DNA from: Myroides sp. JBRI-B21084
GTDB lineage: Bacteria > Bacteroidota > Bacteroidia > Flavobacteriales > Flavobacteriaceae
Length of the DNA: 64,000 nucleotides
NCBI RefSeq assembly: GCF_030545015.1
Contig: NZ_CP120653.1
Coordinates: 1,550,001 to 1,614,000, forward strand
Direction: 5' to 3'
The notes under the pieces are model-generated. The model had not been told where the DNA came from. It made no database searches and saw nothing but the letters and a program-made list of their open reading frames with translations. A program made the position numbers and the translations under genes. Below are positions 1-9,335 of the stretch, in pieces (the stretch's first letter is position 1; the number at the start of each line of letters is the position of its first letter).

Positions 1-1455
1 GTCTTCAAGTAATTCAAAAAGCATTAAACCTTCTTTATATTCTTTTAAGGTTTGAGCAAATTCAGGAAAATTTGTTGTTAAATTAATATTATACGTTTCT
101 TTAAGCTTTTGTAATGCAAACACATTAAAGGCTTTTTTAATAAGCAATTCATTGGTTTTTATTTCGGCATATTGTACAGGATGCGAATAAATATGCTCTA
201 ACAAATTTTTAATAGTTATTTTTTGATTTGAAAAAGTTGCTATAGTTTTTAATGTATGTGTGTTTTCTTGAACTTTTGGTTCACTAAACATATCTATTCG
301 GTTCAAAAGTTTTGCTGTGTATAAAAGATTTTCATCATTTGTTTTAAAATGATACATTTCTTTTAAATGATTTATTAAATCTTTTTCTAAAACTTTAGAA
401 CGTTCATCTGATTTAATTTTACGTAAAAAATTGGCGTTTAAATCATCTAATTTAGCTTCGTTTTTAATATCTGTTACAGCAACAATATGCCATCCATACT
501 GACTTAAAAATGGGCGAGAATAGGCACCAGCAAAGTTTAAATCGTATACTATATCAGAAATTCCTTCAATATTTAAAGCACCTTCGTTATAAAAACCTAA
601 ATCGCCTCCCTTTTCACGGCTATTTTCATCTTCAGAAAAATGAAAAGCTGTATCTGTAAAGGAATCACCAACTTGTAATCGTTTATAAATACGGTCTATT
701 TTTTGTTTGGCTTCGTTTGTATTTTTATCTTTAGAATACACTAAAATATGAGCAATTTTTTTTGTTTTAGGTGTTGCTCGTTTTTTATTGATTTTAATTA
801 AATGATACCCAAAATTAGTGCGAATTGGTAAAGAAATTTCGCCAACATTTGTATTATAAGCTCCGCTTTCAAAAGGATATACCATTTTAAAAACACCAAA
901 ATATCCTAAATTTCCTTTGTTTGTTTTGGTACTTAAATCATCGGAAAAATTAACCGCAGCATTTTCAAAAGGCATGCCTTGTAATATTTCATTTCTAATT
1001 TCAATAGCTTTAGTATATGCTTTTAAAGTATCGTTAGCATTTGAAAATTCATCAACAGCAATTAATATATGTGATGCATTTAATTCGGTTTTGTTGCGTT
1101 CTAATGCTTCATTAAGCAACCTTTTTAACTCGGTATCGTTAGTAAAATATTTTTCGGCAAGTTCTTTTCTATACAAATTGTATTCTTCTTGCACCTTTGG
1201 TAATTTATCCAAAGTTAAATCGTAAGCGTGTTGCAAACGTAATTTATAAGTCTTGTACAAATCAAAATAGGTATTTATATCTTTTTGCGATTCATCTGCA
1301 ATAATATCTAAATTTTTATTGTACAAATGTTCAAAATCAGCAACAGTGTAAATACTATCGTTAATAGTAACTAATACATTATTAGGTTGTTGCGCAAATA
1401 AAAATAAAGGTGTTTTAAAAAGTATAAAAAGTAAACTGTTTTTTATTAGTTTCAT
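1..1455 (-). CDS. SurA-like peptidylprolyl isomerase, partial (C-terminus beyond left edge)
   Basis: The frame is open from the ATG at 1455 to base 1 (485 codons), so the 3' part lies outside the window. Residues 1-21 form a signal peptide ending in LFAQ. Two parvulin-type rotamase domains follow, at roughly residues 127-228 and 232-330; each carries the glycine-rich KGxLGxF / KGGDLGFY signature and a downstream GYH or GWH. This is the SurA/PpiC-type layout of periplasmic chaperones that assist outer-membrane protein folding. The family identity is clear. The client proteins and exact orthology to SurA are inference. It diverges from prfC and has its own TAACTTTG promoter box at 1478-1485. 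Confidence 0.88.
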   Translation of the reverse strand, partial: MKLIKNSLLFILFKTPLFLFAQQPNNVLVTINDSIYTVADFEHLYNKNLDIIADESQKDINTYFDLYKTYKLRLQHAYDLTLDKLPKVQEEYNLYRKELAEKYFTNDTELKRLLNEALERNKTELNASHILIAVDEFSNANDTLKAYTKAIEIRNEILQGMPFENAAVNFSDDLSTKTNKGNLGYFGVFKMVYPFESGAYNTNVGEISLPIRTNFGYHLIKINKKRATPKTKKIAHILVYSKDKNTNEAKQKIDRIYKRLQVGDSFTDTAFHFSEDENSREKGGDLGFYNEGALNIEGISDIVYDLNFAGAYSRPFLSQYGWHIVAVTDIKNEAKLDDLNANFLRKIKSDERSKVLEKDLINHLKEMYHFKTNDENLLYTAKLLNRIDMFSEPKVQENTHTLKTIATFSNQKITIKNLLEHIYSHPVQYAEIKTNELLIKKAFNVFALQKLKETYNINLTTNFPEFAQTLKEYKEGLMLFELLED

Positions 1456-1477
1456 TACAATTTTTAGTTGTTTTTTA

Positions 1478-1485
1478 CAAAGTTA
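1478..1485 (-). promoter_or_regulatory. Bacteroidota -7 promoter box for the prolyl isomerase gene
   Basis: Read on the minus strand this is TAACTTTG, matching TAnnTTTG. It lies 22 bases upstream of the ATG at 1455. A TTG about 25 bases further upstream is slightly too far for the usual 17-23 base spacing. Confidence 0.5.
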
Positions 1486-1530
1486 GTCATTTTTGCGTAA
1501 GTTGTAAAACCAACTTAATCACTAAACCAA

Positions 1531-1565
1531 TTGTTTTAAAATAACATAAATAAATACTATTTTTG
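1531..1565 (+). promoter_or_regulatory. prfC promoter
   Basis: TTG at 1531-1533 and TATTTTTG at 1558-1565, spacer 24 bases (slightly long). The box ends 19 bases before the prfC ATG. Confidence 0.5.
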
Positions 1566-1584
1566 CACCTTTAAAGAAATAAAA

Positions 1585-3177
1585 ATGAGTTTTAAAGACG
1601 AAATTTTACGCAGAAGAACATTTGGGGTTATTGCACACCCCGATGCAGGTAAAACCACATTAACCGAAAAATTGCTTTTATTTGGTGGAGCTATTCAAGA
1701 AGCTGGAGCAGTAAAAAGCAATAAAATTAAAAAAGGGGCAACTTCCGATTTTATGGAAATTGAACGCCAAAGAGGTATTTCGGTAGCTACATCGGTTCTT
1801 GCGTTTAATTATAAAGATAAAAAAATTAACATTTTAGATACACCTGGTCACAAGGATTTTGCCGAAGATACTTTTAGAACTTTAACCGCTGTTGATTCTG
1901 TTATTGTTGTAATTGACGTTGCAAAAGGGGTAGAGGAACAAACCGAAAAATTGGTTGAAGTTTGTAGAATGCGCAACATTCCTATGATTGTGTTTATTAA
2001 CAAATTAGACCGTGAAGGTAAAGATGCCTTTGATTTGCTTGATGAAGTTGAACAAAAATTAGGTTTAAAAGTTACGCCTTTATCGTTCCCTATTGGTATG
2101 GGATACGATTTTCAGGGTATTTACAATATTTGGGAGAAAAACGTTAACTTATTTTCTGAAGATAGTCGTAAAAATATCGACGATGTTATTACAATTGATG
2201 ATTTACAAGACGAAGCTTTAGATAAATTAGTAGGTGCAAAAGCGGCCGATAAGTTGCGCGAAGAATTAGAATTGGTTTCAGAAGTATATCCTGAATTTAA
2301 TCGTGAAGCTTATATAAAAGGTGATTTACAACCTGTTTTCTTTGGTTCGGCCTTAAATAACTTTGGTGTACGCGAATTATTAGATTGTTTTATAGAGATC
2401 GCTCCGTCACCACGCGCAAAAGATTCTGATACCAGAACCGTTCAGCCCGACGAAAATAAATTTGCTGGTTTTGTATTTAAAATACATGCCAATATGGATC
2501 CAAAACACCGCGATCGTTTAGCGTTTATTAAGATTGTTTCGGGTACTTTTGAACGTAACAAACCATATACACATGTACGTTTAGGTAAAAACTTAAAGTT
2601 TTCTAGTCCGAATGCTTTTTTTGCAGAAAAGAAAGAAATTGTTGATATTTCGTACGCAGGTGATATTGTTGGTTTACACGATACCGGAAACTTTAAAATT
2701 GGCGACACCCTTACAGAAGGTGAATTGATGAATTTCCGAGGGATTCCATCGTTCTCACCAGAACATTTCCGTTACATTAACAACGCTGATCCAATGAAAT
2801 CGAAACAATTAGAAAAAGGAATCGATCAATTAATGGATGAAGGTGTGGCTCAGTTGTTTACCTTAGAATTAAACGGACGAAAAGTTATTGGAACTGTTGG
2901 TGCTTTACAGTACGAAGTTATTCAATACCGTTTAGAACACGAATACGGTGCTAAATGTACCTACGAAAATTTCCCTGCTTTTAAAGCTTGTTGGGTACGA
3001 CCAGAAGATGTTAAAAATGAAGAGTTTGCAGAATTTAAACGAGTAAAACAAAAATTCTTGGCAAAAGATAAATCAGGACAATTGGTTTTCTTGGCCGATT
3101 CTGAATTTTCTATTCAAATGACCCAAAGTAAATATCCAACCGTAAAATTAGACTACGTTTCCGAACGAATTTTATAA
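1585..3177 (+). CDS. prfC: peptide chain release factor 3 (RF-3)
   Basis: A 530-residue translational GTPase, the normal RF-3 length. G1 is AHPDAGKTT at residues 17-25; DTPGHKDF (G3) and NKLD (G4) follow in order, then a domain-2 beta-barrel and the RF-3-specific C-terminal domain. RF-3 stimulates release of class I release factors RF1/RF2 from the ribosome after termination; it is cytoplasmic. The long match over the whole length and the RF-3-type P-loop (HPDAGKTT, unlike EF-G) separate it from EF-G and LepA. It is transcribed alone: own promoter upstream and an intrinsic terminator at 3183-3212. Confidence 0.97.
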   Translation: MSFKDEILRRRTFGVIAHPDAGKTTLTEKLLLFGGAIQEAGAVKSNKIKKGATSDFMEIERQRGISVATSVLAFNYKDKKINILDTPGHKDFAEDTFRTLTAVDSVIVVIDVAKGVEEQTEKLVEVCRMRNIPMIVFINKLDREGKDAFDLLDEVEQKLGLKVTPLSFPIGMGYDFQGIYNIWEKNVNLFSEDSRKNIDDVITIDDLQDEALDKLVGAKAADKLREELELVSEVYPEFNREAYIKGDLQPVFFGSALNNFGVRELLDCFIEIAPSPRAKDSDTRTVQPDENKFAGFVFKIHANMDPKHRDRLAFIKIVSGTFERNKPYTHVRLGKNLKFSSPNAFFAEKKEIVDISYAGDIVGLHDTGNFKIGDTLTEGELMNFRGIPSFSPEHFRYINNADPMKSKQLEKGIDQLMDEGVAQLFTLELNGRKVIGTVGALQYEVIQYRLEHEYGAKCTYENFPAFKACWVRPEDVKNEEFAEFKRVKQKFLAKDKSGQLVFLADSEFSIQMTQSKYPTVKLDYVSERIL

Positions 3178-3182
3178 CTCAA

Positions 3183-3212
3183 AAATCAACCTTTTTTAGG
3201 GTTGATTTTTTT
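3183..3212 (+). terminator. prfC intrinsic terminator
   Basis: Perfect 9-bp stem AAATCAACC (3183-3191) / GGTTGATTT (3200-3208) with a T tract to 3212. It overlaps an in-frame TTG at 3202, which therefore cannot be the start of the next gene. Confidence 0.85.
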
Positions 3213-3225
3213 ATATGTACATAAT

Positions 3226-3633
3226 ATGCTAAAAAATATAATTATTTTTATTACTCTTCTGTTTTTTATGGGTTGTAATAAAATCGATAAAAAAACAGAT
3301 ACATCTACAAATAAAGAAATTAAAGTTTACGGACAAACAGTTGATAATGAAACACGCTGTGTACATTACCACACGCAATTAGATATTATTGCAATAAAAT
3401 TTAAATGCTGTAGAAAATATTATCCTTGTTATAAATGCCATCAAGAAGCTGAATTGCACAAACCACAAGTTTGGGGTGCAACAGAACATAACCAAAAAGC
3501 AATTTTGTGCGGAGTTTGCAAACACGAATTAACTATTGCTGAATATATTAATAGTGGCAATAAGTGTATTAAATGTAAAGCTAACTTTAACCCAGGTTGC
3601 AGCAAACATTATCATTTATATTTTGAAAAATAG
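3226..3633 (+). CDS. CHY zinc-finger protein with lipoprotein signal
   Basis: Start chosen at ATG 3226. The frame is open back to a TTG at 3202, but that lies inside the prfC terminator. The 135-residue product starts with a hydrophobic segment ending in a lipobox (LLFFMGC, lipidated Cys at residue 17). The rest is a CHY-type zinc finger: ETRCVHYHTQLDIIAIKF, KCCRKYYPCYKCH, CGVCKHEL, CIKCKANFNPGC. These Cys/His clusters match the CHY domain seen in yeast Hot13 and many bacterial proteins. Bacterial members are usually small and without an export signal, so a membrane-anchored periplasmic form is odd. Function is not known; metal binding follows from the family. Confidence 0.82.
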   Translation: MLKNIIIFITLLFFMGCNKIDKKTDTSTNKEIKVYGQTVDNETRCVHYHTQLDIIAIKFKCCRKYYPCYKCHQEAELHKPQVWGATEHNQKAILCGVCKHELTIAEYINSGNKCIKCKANFNPGCSKHYHLYFEK

Positions 3634-3677
3634 TAAATTATATTTATAATTGGTTAATTTTTATATTTAACTAATCA

Positions 3678-4193
3678 ATGAAAACACTTTTACTGTTAAA
3701 TTTATTTTTTTTGAGTAATTTTATTTATTCTCAGACAGATTCAGTTTCATATATAGAATCAATCGAAAAATATATTTATTTCCATGAACAAGATAGTTTA
3801 GAGTCAGATTTGACATTTGTTGAATCCAGTGGGTTTATAACCAAAAAGAAATTTAAATTATTTAGAAAAACTATTGGCGGTTTTAGCGAATATCCTGCTT
3901 GGAATAAAAATAACAATCAATATTTTAATTATTGGTATGGAGATAATTACTTAAATAAAAGAAAATACGAAAATTTGTATTTTAGTTTGTATTTCAAGGA
4001 TAATAAACTTGTAAAATATATTAAGGAGCTTGAGAACAAGAAATATAATTATAAAACAACAGCTTATTTTAAAGATAAAGAATTATTTTCCGTTGAAACA
4101 AACGATCCTAATTTTAGTTTGGAAGAAGTAAAAGAGCATGAAATAAAAGCTATTGAAATATTGGATATGTATATTAAACAAGTAAAATATTGA
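3678..4193 (+). CDS. secreted hypothetical protein
   Basis: 171 residues with a signal peptide (hydrophobic residues 3-16, likely cut after IYSQ at about residue 19). The mature part is rich in Lys, Tyr, Asn and aromatic residues, with no recognised domain. The SQ/AQ cleavage context is common in this lineage. It lies between the CHY lipoprotein and recR (convergent, 5 bases apart). No function is proposed. Confidence 0.7.
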   Translation: MKTLLLLNLFFLSNFIYSQTDSVSYIESIEKYIYFHEQDSLESDLTFVESSGFITKKKFKLFRKTIGGFSEYPAWNKNNNQYFNYWYGDNYLNKRKYENLYFSLYFKDNKLVKYIKELENKKYNYKTTAYFKDKELFSVETNDPNFSLEEVKEHEIKAIEILDMYIKQVKY

Positions 4194-4198
4194 TGAAA

Positions 4199-4816
4199 TT
4201 AAACCTTCAAACTATTTTCAAACGGAACACGGTGCATTAAACTACGTCCTAAAGTAACCTCGTCGGCATATTGCAGTTCATCGCCAACTGCAATTCCACG
4301 CGCTATGGTCGATGTGGTAATATTGTAATCTTTAATTTGTTTGTAAATATAAAAATTGGTTGTATCGCCTTCCATGGTAGAACTCAAAGCAAAAATTATT
4401 TCGGTAACATTGCCGTTTTTAACTTTATCAACCAACGTTTTAATATTCAGTTGACTTGGTCCAACACCATCAATCGGTGAAATCTTTCCACCCAAAACAT
4501 GGTAAATTCCTTTGTAAAGCTGTGTGTTTTCTAAAGCCATAACATCGCGAACATCTTCTACTACACAAATGGTTGAATGATCACGAGAAGTTTTTTCACA
4601 AATTTCACATAAATGAGTATCCGAAATAGCATGGCAGCTTTTACAATACTTAATTTCGTTTCGCAGTAAGTCTAAAGCAGTAGTTAAAGCAGTAGTACGT
4701 TCAACTGGTTGGCGTAACAAATGTAAAACCAAACGCAACGCTGTACGCTTACCAATACCGGGTAGCATAGCCATTTCGTTAACTGCGTTTTCTAATAATT
4801 TTGAAGGAAAATCCAT
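4199..4816 (-). CDS. recR: recombination mediator RecR
   Basis: A 205-residue protein of standard RecR length. It has the N-terminal helix-hairpin-helix ([12 protein letters not shown], residues 18-29), the four-Cys zinc finger (C58, C61, C70, C73) and a Toprim domain starting at [14 protein letters not shown] (about residue 83), with the family's ALSSTMEGD segment. RecR works with RecF/RecO in loading RecA on gapped DNA. The promoter box TAATTTTG ends only 4 bases before the ATG, suggesting a leaderless transcript. Confidence 0.96.
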   Translation of the reverse strand: MDFPSKLLENAVNEMAMLPGIGKRTALRLVLHLLRQPVERTTALTTALDLLRNEIKYCKSCHAISDTHLCEICEKTSRDHSTICVVEDVRDVMALENTQLYKGIYHVLGGKISPIDGVGPSQLNIKTLVDKVKNGNVTEIIFALSSTMEGDTTNFYIYKQIKDYNITTSTIARGIAVGDELQYADEVTLGRSLMHRVPFENSLKV

Positions 4817-4820
4817 AACG

Positions 4821-4828
4821 CAAAATTA
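4821..4828 (-). promoter_or_regulatory. recR promoter box (leaderless context)
   Basis: Minus-strand TAATTTTG separated from the recR ATG (4816) by exactly four bases. No TTG at -33 spacing was seen. Confidence 0.55.
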
Positions 4829-4861
4829 ATACTTTTTTTCGTTTAAAATTCGTAACCAATT

Positions 4862-4893
4862 TTGTTTAAGCAGGAATAAATTGGTTATTTTTG
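4862..4893 (+). promoter_or_regulatory. promoter of sodium:solute symporter gene
   Basis: TTG 4862-4864, 21-base spacer, TATTTTTG 4886-4893; ATG follows at 4909. Both elements and spacing fit the Flavobacterium consensus. Confidence 0.7.
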
Positions 4894-4908
4894 ATAAAAT
4901 TTTAAGAA

Positions 4909-6429
4909 ATGACTCCCATTGTAATTTTATCTATTTTAATCATTTATTTTGGCGTTTTAATTGCAATTTCACGTTTTGTAAGTAAAAAAGACAGTAGTAA
5001 TGCCGCTTTTTTCTCTGCAAATAAAAATTCTAAATGGTATTTAGTAGCATTTGGTATGATAGGAACCGCACTTTCGGGAGTAACTTTTATATCGGTACCC
5101 GGTGAAGTTGGTGCACCAGGTGGCGAACAATTCAAATATTTTCAGTTTGTTTTAGGTAACGCAGTTGGTTTTATAATTACCGCAACTGTATTGTTACCTT
5201 TATATTATCGTTTAAATTTAGTATCGATTTATGAATATTTTGAAAACCGATTAGGGTTTTTCAGTTATAAAACCGCAGCTGCTATTTTTTTAATTAGTAG
5301 AACAATAGGTTCAGCATTTAGGTTGTATTTAGTGGTAATTGTTTTTCAGCGTTTTGTGTTTGATGCTTTTAATATTCCTTTTGCAGTAACAGGTTTAATT
5401 TCACTAGCTTTAATTTATGCATATACTTATAAATCAGGATTAAAGGCTATTATAATTACCGATACACTTCAAACTTTTTTCTTAGTAAGTTCGGTAATTT
5501 TAACAATTATTTTTATATGTAACAGTTTAAATTTAAATGCCATTGAAGCGTTTGAAACGGTTAAAAATAGCAGTTACAGCAAAATTTTCTTTTGGGAAGA
5601 TTTTGTAGGAAGTAAATTTCATTTTATTAAACAATTCTTAGGAGGAATGTTTGTAACCATTGCCATGACGGGGTTAGACCAAGATTTAATGCAAAAAAAC
5701 TTAAGTTGTGCAAATATTAAAGATGCACAAAAGAACATGTTTACTTTTACAGGAATTTTTGTTTTAATAAATATCTTTTTTTTAGGAGTAGGCGCTTTGC
5801 TTTATATTTATGCCGAAGCTAATGGTATTTCGGTTCCAACTGATATTATTTCAGGTAAACCAAGAACCGATTTGTTGTTTCCTGAAATTGCTTTTCATCA
5901 TTTGGCATTAGTACCGGCAATTGTATTTTTATTAGGCTTAATTGCTGCAACTTTTGCTACAACCGATTCGGCTTTAACTGCTTTAACTACATCGTTTTGC
6001 ATTGATTTTTTAGCAATGGATAAACCCCAAAATGTTCAAAAAATAAGCAATGTAAAAATTAGAAAATTAGTACATTTAGTGTTTTGCTTTATAATGTTTG
6101 CAGTTATTGTGTTGTTTAATGCAATTAACGATGCTTCTGTTGTAAGTATGATTTTTAAAATTGCGTCTTACACCTACGGACCTTTACTAGGTTTGTTTAC
6201 ATTTGGAATTTTCTTTAAAAATAGAAAAGTACACGATAAATTAGTACCCTTTATTTGTTTAGCTGCACCTTTTATCACTTTATTTATAAGTAATAATTCG
6301 GCTGCATTTTTAAATGGATATGTTTTTGATAATGAACTGATAATTGTAAATGGATTTATAACAGTACTTTTACTATTTGCAATTAGTTATAAAGAAAAGA
6401 TGACTGAAAATCAACAATTTAAAAATTAA
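4909..6429 (+). CDS. sodium:solute symporter (SSS family)
   Basis: A 506-residue polytopic membrane protein with about 13 hydrophobic segments, the usual size and shape of the SSS family (SLC5-like). The GTALSGVTFISVPGE segment near residue 52 is the characteristic family region in TM2 with the unwound glycine/serine motif. Family members couple Na+ entry to uptake of sugars, proline, pantothenate, sialic acid or iodide; the substrate cannot be told from the sequence. It has a well-formed promoter of its own and lies 22 bases before a DUF1398 gene. Confidence 0.9.
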   Translation: MTPIVILSILIIYFGVLIAISRFVSKKDSSNAAFFSANKNSKWYLVAFGMIGTALSGVTFISVPGEVGAPGGEQFKYFQFVLGNAVGFIITATVLLPLYYRLNLVSIYEYFENRLGFFSYKTAAAIFLISRTIGSAFRLYLVVIVFQRFVFDAFNIPFAVTGLISLALIYAYTYKSGLKAIIITDTLQTFFLVSSVILTIIFICNSLNLNAIEAFETVKNSSYSKIFFWEDFVGSKFHFIKQFLGGMFVTIAMTGLDQDLMQKNLSCANIKDAQKNMFTFTGIFVLINIFFLGVGALLYIYAEANGISVPTDIISGKPRTDLLFPEIAFHHLALVPAIVFLLGLIAATFATTDSALTALTTSFCIDFLAMDKPQNVQKISNVKIRKLVHLVFCFIMFAVIVLFNAINDASVVSMIFKIASYTYGPLLGLFTFGIFFKNRKVHDKLVPFICLAAPFITLFISNNSAAFLNGYVFDNELIIVNGFITVLLLFAISYKEKMTENQQFKN

Positions 6430-6451
6430 AATCAATAATAAATAGAAAAAA

Positions 6452-6841
6452 ATGTTTACAGTAGAACAAATTCAGGCAGCTCATAGTAAAGTAAAATCTG
6501 GGGCCGATTTTCCTGCTTATATTAAAGAAATTAAAGAACATGGTGTAACACATTACGATGCTTTTGTAAACGATGGTCATGTTGATTATCATGGAATAAA
6601 TGAGTTTACAATTACAGTGCCCGCAAAGTATGAAAAAATAACTATTGCAAGGGAATTAAATTTAAATGAATTTAAAGCGCAACTTTTAGCACATCAACAA
6701 GGAAAGACAGATTACTTAACGTTTATTAAAATGTGTGCAGAAACAGGTATTAAAGGGTGGAAAATTTGTTTGGATAAAATGACATGTACATATTTAGATT
6801 CTAATAACAACGAAGTTTTAGTTGAACAAATACCTCAATAA
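6452..6841 (+). CDS. DUF1398 family protein
   Basis: 129 residues, cytoplasmic, full length for the DUF1398 family (E. coli YbcV-like). The family is recognised from the N-terminal pattern FTVEQIQAAHSKVKSGADFP, the YDAFVNDGHVDYHG segment, and a C-terminal half repeating a similar helix-rich unit (YLTFIKMCAETGIKGWKI). Molecular function is unknown. It follows the symporter by 22 bases and is probably co-transcribed; a bidirectional terminator follows. Confidence 0.8.
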   Translation: MFTVEQIQAAHSKVKSGADFPAYIKEIKEHGVTHYDAFVNDGHVDYHGINEFTITVPAKYEKITIARELNLNEFKAQLLAHQQGKTDYLTFIKMCAETGIKGWKICLDKMTCTYLDSNNNEVLVEQIPQ

Positions 6842-6844
6842 AGC

Positions 6845-6880
6845 AAAAAAATAACCGAGCAAAAACTCGGTTATTTTTTT
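6845..6880. terminator. bidirectional intrinsic terminator
   Basis: 10-bp stem AATAACCGAG (6850-6859) / CTCGGTTATT (6866-6875) with a T run on the right and an A run on the left. It serves both the DUF1398 gene and the convergent CoA-binding gene. Confidence 0.88.
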
Positions 6881-7241
6881 AATATTGATTGGTACTTAAC
6901 AAAACCAATGTGCAGGCTTCTTCAAAAGCAATACCAGCTTCATTTAATTTATGTTGTAACTCATCGTTTTCAGTACCCGGATTAAAAATTACTCTACGGG
7001 GTTTTAAACTTAAAATATAATCGTAATAAGGTTTTTGATTTGTTGGGTTTAAGTACAACGTAACTGTATCTATATCGTTAAAAGCCACTAAACCTTTATT
7101 AATAGTTACACCGTTAACTTCGCCAATTTTATTACCAATTGCTTTCACATTATGGTTGTGGTTTAGTAACTTTTTAATTGCCTTATTAGAATAGCGTTCC
7201 GTATTTTCGGAAGCACCTAAAACTAATGTAATATTTTTCAT
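6879..7241 (-). CDS. CoA-binding domain protein (YccU-like)
   Basis: A 120-residue single-domain Rossmann protein of the CoA_binding_2 family. It begins with the nucleotide loop VLGASENTERYSNKA and continues with KAIGNKIGEVNGV, DTVTLYLNP and the family's RRVIFNPGTEN motif. Relatives of this size (E. coli YccU) bind CoA or an adenine nucleotide, but their role is not established. It sits 30 bases downstream of glmM on the same strand, so it may be read through from the glmM promoter. Confidence 0.82.
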   Translation of the reverse strand: MKNITLVLGASENTERYSNKAIKKLLNHNHNVKAIGNKIGEVNGVTINKGLVAFNDIDTVTLYLNPTNQKPYYDYILSLKPRRVIFNPGTENDELQHKLNEAGIAFEEACTLVLLSTNQY

Positions 7242-7271
7242 AACCTTATATTTTATAACAAGTTAGTTAAA

Positions 7272-8657
7272 TTAACCTACAACTTCTTGAATTTCGTTTA
7301 AAATTTTTTCTGCTAACTCATCTGCTGCTTTTTGCGTGGGAGCTTCGGTATAAATACGAATAATAGGTTCAGTATTCGATTTTCTTAAATGTACCCATGA
7401 ATTTGCTAAATCAATTTTAACTCCATCAATTGTACTTATTTTTTCGTTAGCATAACGCTTTTGTATTTCTTCTAAAATAGCATCAACATTAATTTCTGGT
7501 GTTAATTCAATTTTATTTTTACTCATAAAATAAGCAGGATATGTAGCTCTTAGCGCAGCTACATCTAAATTTTGTTGAGCCAAATGCGTTAAAAACAAAG
7601 CCACACCAACCAAAGCATCGCGCCCGTAATGAATTTCAGGATAGATAATTCCTCCATTGCCTTCACCGCCAATAATTGCATTGTTTTTTTTCATTAATTC
7701 AACAACATTTACCTCACCAACCGCCGATGCTTCGTACATACCTGCGTGTTTTTCGGTAATATCTTTTAATGCACGTGATGACGACATGTTTGAAACCGTA
7801 TTACCAGGTGTTTTACTTAAAACATAATCAGCTACAGCAACCAAAGTGTATTCTTCGCCAAACATTTCTCCATTGTTGCTAATAAAAGCCAAACGATCTA
7901 CATCTGGATCAACTACAATACCAAAATCGGCATTTTCTTTAACAACAAGCGCACAAATATCCATTAAATGCTCTTTTAATGGTTCAGGGTTGTGAGGAAA
8001 ATGTCCGTTAGGTTCACAGTATAATTCAACAACTTCAACACCCATTTTTTTAAGTAAAGCAGGTATAACAATTCCACCAGATGAATTTACCCCATCAACA
8101 ACTACTTTAAATTTTTTAGCTTTTACAGCTTCTGCATCAACCAATTTTAAATTTAAAACTTGGTCAATGTGTTTATCCATATAATCGTTAATTTCGGTAA
8201 TAGTACCTAAGGTATCAACATCAGCAAAAACAAAAGCTTCTTTTTCAGCAATTTCTAAAATTTCTGCACCGTTAGCACCACTTAAAAATTCACCTTTACT
8301 ATTTAATAATTTTAAAGCATTCCATTGCTTTGGATTGTGTGATGCTGTTAAAATAATACCTCCATCGGCATTTTCTAAAGGTACTGCAACCTCTACAGTT
8401 GGAGTGGTTGAAAGTCCTAAATCAATTACATCAATACCTAAACCAATTAAAGTTTGCATTACTAATTGGTGAATCATAGGCCCCGAAATTCTGGCATCAC
8501 GACCAATAACTACTTTTAAATTAGTTTTTTGTAAGCTGTTTTTTAAAAATGTACCATAAGCCGATGCAAATTTAACAGCATCAACCGGAGTTAAGTTTTC
8601 GCCTACAGTTCCGCCTATAGTTCCGCGAATACCCGAAATAGATTTTATTAAGGTCAT
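7272..8657 (-). CDS. glmM: phosphoglucosamine mutase
   Basis: A 461-residue alpha-D-phosphohexomutase. The phosphoserine loop TASHNPKQWNALK puts the catalytic serine at residue 106; the Mg-binding loop DPDVDRLAF gives D250, D252, D254; the C-terminal phosphate-binding motif is RKSNTEPIIR. GlmM converts glucosamine-6-P to glucosamine-1-P for UDP-GlcNAc, peptidoglycan and LPS. Family members can also be phosphomannomutases; GlmM is favoured because this is the usual single Bacteroidota assignment. A promoter box (TATATTTG) lies at 8680-8687. Confidence 0.88.
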   Translation of the reverse strand: MTLIKSISGIRGTIGGTVGENLTPVDAVKFASAYGTFLKNSLQKTNLKVVIGRDARISGPMIHQLVMQTLIGLGIDVIDLGLSTTPTVEVAVPLENADGGIILTASHNPKQWNALKLLNSKGEFLSGANGAEILEIAEKEAFVFADVDTLGTITEINDYMDKHIDQVLNLKLVDAEAVKAKKFKVVVDGVNSSGGIVIPALLKKMGVEVVELYCEPNGHFPHNPEPLKEHLMDICALVVKENADFGIVVDPDVDRLAFISNNGEMFGEEYTLVAVADYVLSKTPGNTVSNMSSSRALKDITEKHAGMYEASAVGEVNVVELMKKNNAIIGGEGNGGIIYPEIHYGRDALVGVALFLTHLAQQNLDVAALRATYPAYFMSKNKIELTPEINVDAILEEIQKRYANEKISTIDGVKIDLANSWVHLRKSNTEPIIRIYTEAPTQKAADELAEKILNEIQEVVG

Positions 8658-8679
8658 TTATTTACTGTTTTATAAAAAA

Positions 8680-8687
8680 CAAATATA
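8680..8687 (-). promoter_or_regulatory. glmM promoter box
   Basis: Minus-strand TATATTTG, 22 bases before the glmM ATG at 8657; no clear -33 TTG. Confidence 0.5.
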
Positions 8688-8732
8688 AAGAATGATTATA
8701 TTAGAAGCATAATCTTAAGGCTATTTTTAAAT

Positions 8733-9335
8733 ATGAATTTTTTAGCACATATTTTTTTATCGGGAACTAATCAACGTATTCAAATAGGCAATTTTATGGG
8801 CGATGGTATACGTGGCAGCGATTACAAAAATTATCATACCGATATACAAATAGGAGTGCTTTTGCATAGGTCTATTGATAGTTTTACAGATTTTCACCCT
8901 GTCTTTAGAAAATCAAAACATAGATTAGTACCTAAATACAACCATTTTTCAGGTATTATTATAGATATGTTTTACGATCATTTTTTAGCTAAAGAATGGG
9001 AAATGTATCACCACGAAGATTTAAAAACGTACACTCAAAATTTTTACAATGCATTATTGCATTATAAATCAGAATTAAATTTAAAAACGCAGCAATTATT
9101 ACCCTATTTAACAAATCAAAATTGGTTAGAACGTTATGCTTTTTTAACCGATTTACAACAAATTTTAAAGCAAATGGACAATAGATTTGCGCTAAAATCA
9201 AACATGAGTGATTCGGTAGAAGATTTACATGAACATTACCAAGATTTTCAGCGTGAATTTCATTTATTTTTTAAAGATTTAATGGTACATGCTGCTTTAG
9301 AATTACAAAGAATATCAAACGAATTACAAAAATGA
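8733..9335 (+). CDS. acyl carrier protein phosphodiesterase-like protein
   Basis: A 200-residue protein of the ACP phosphodiesterase (AcpH) family. Landmarks are the start MNFLAHIFLSG, GNFMGDGIRGSDY, the His/Asp-rich stretch HRSIDSFTDFHPVF, and IIIDMFYDHFLAKEW. These conserved His and Asp residues are those expected to bind metal in an HD-like fold. AcpH removes the 4'-phosphopantetheine arm from ACP. Bacteroidota homologues are numerous and mostly untested, so activity is inferred. It diverges from glmM. Confidence 0.8.
   Translation: MNFLAHIFLSGTNQRIQIGNFMGDGIRGSDYKNYHTDIQIGVLLHRSIDSFTDFHPVFRKSKHRLVPKYNHFSGIIIDMFYDHFLAKEWEMYHHEDLKTYTQNFYNALLHYKSELNLKTQQLLPYLTNQNWLERYAFLTDLQQILKQMDNRFALKSNMSDSVEDLHEHYQDFQREFHLFFKDLMVHAALELQRISNELQK

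Noticed and set aside
917..1225. Plus-strand 102-codon frame inside the prolyl isomerase
   Set aside because: Antisense to an intact two-domain parvulin gene, with no family pattern or promoter.
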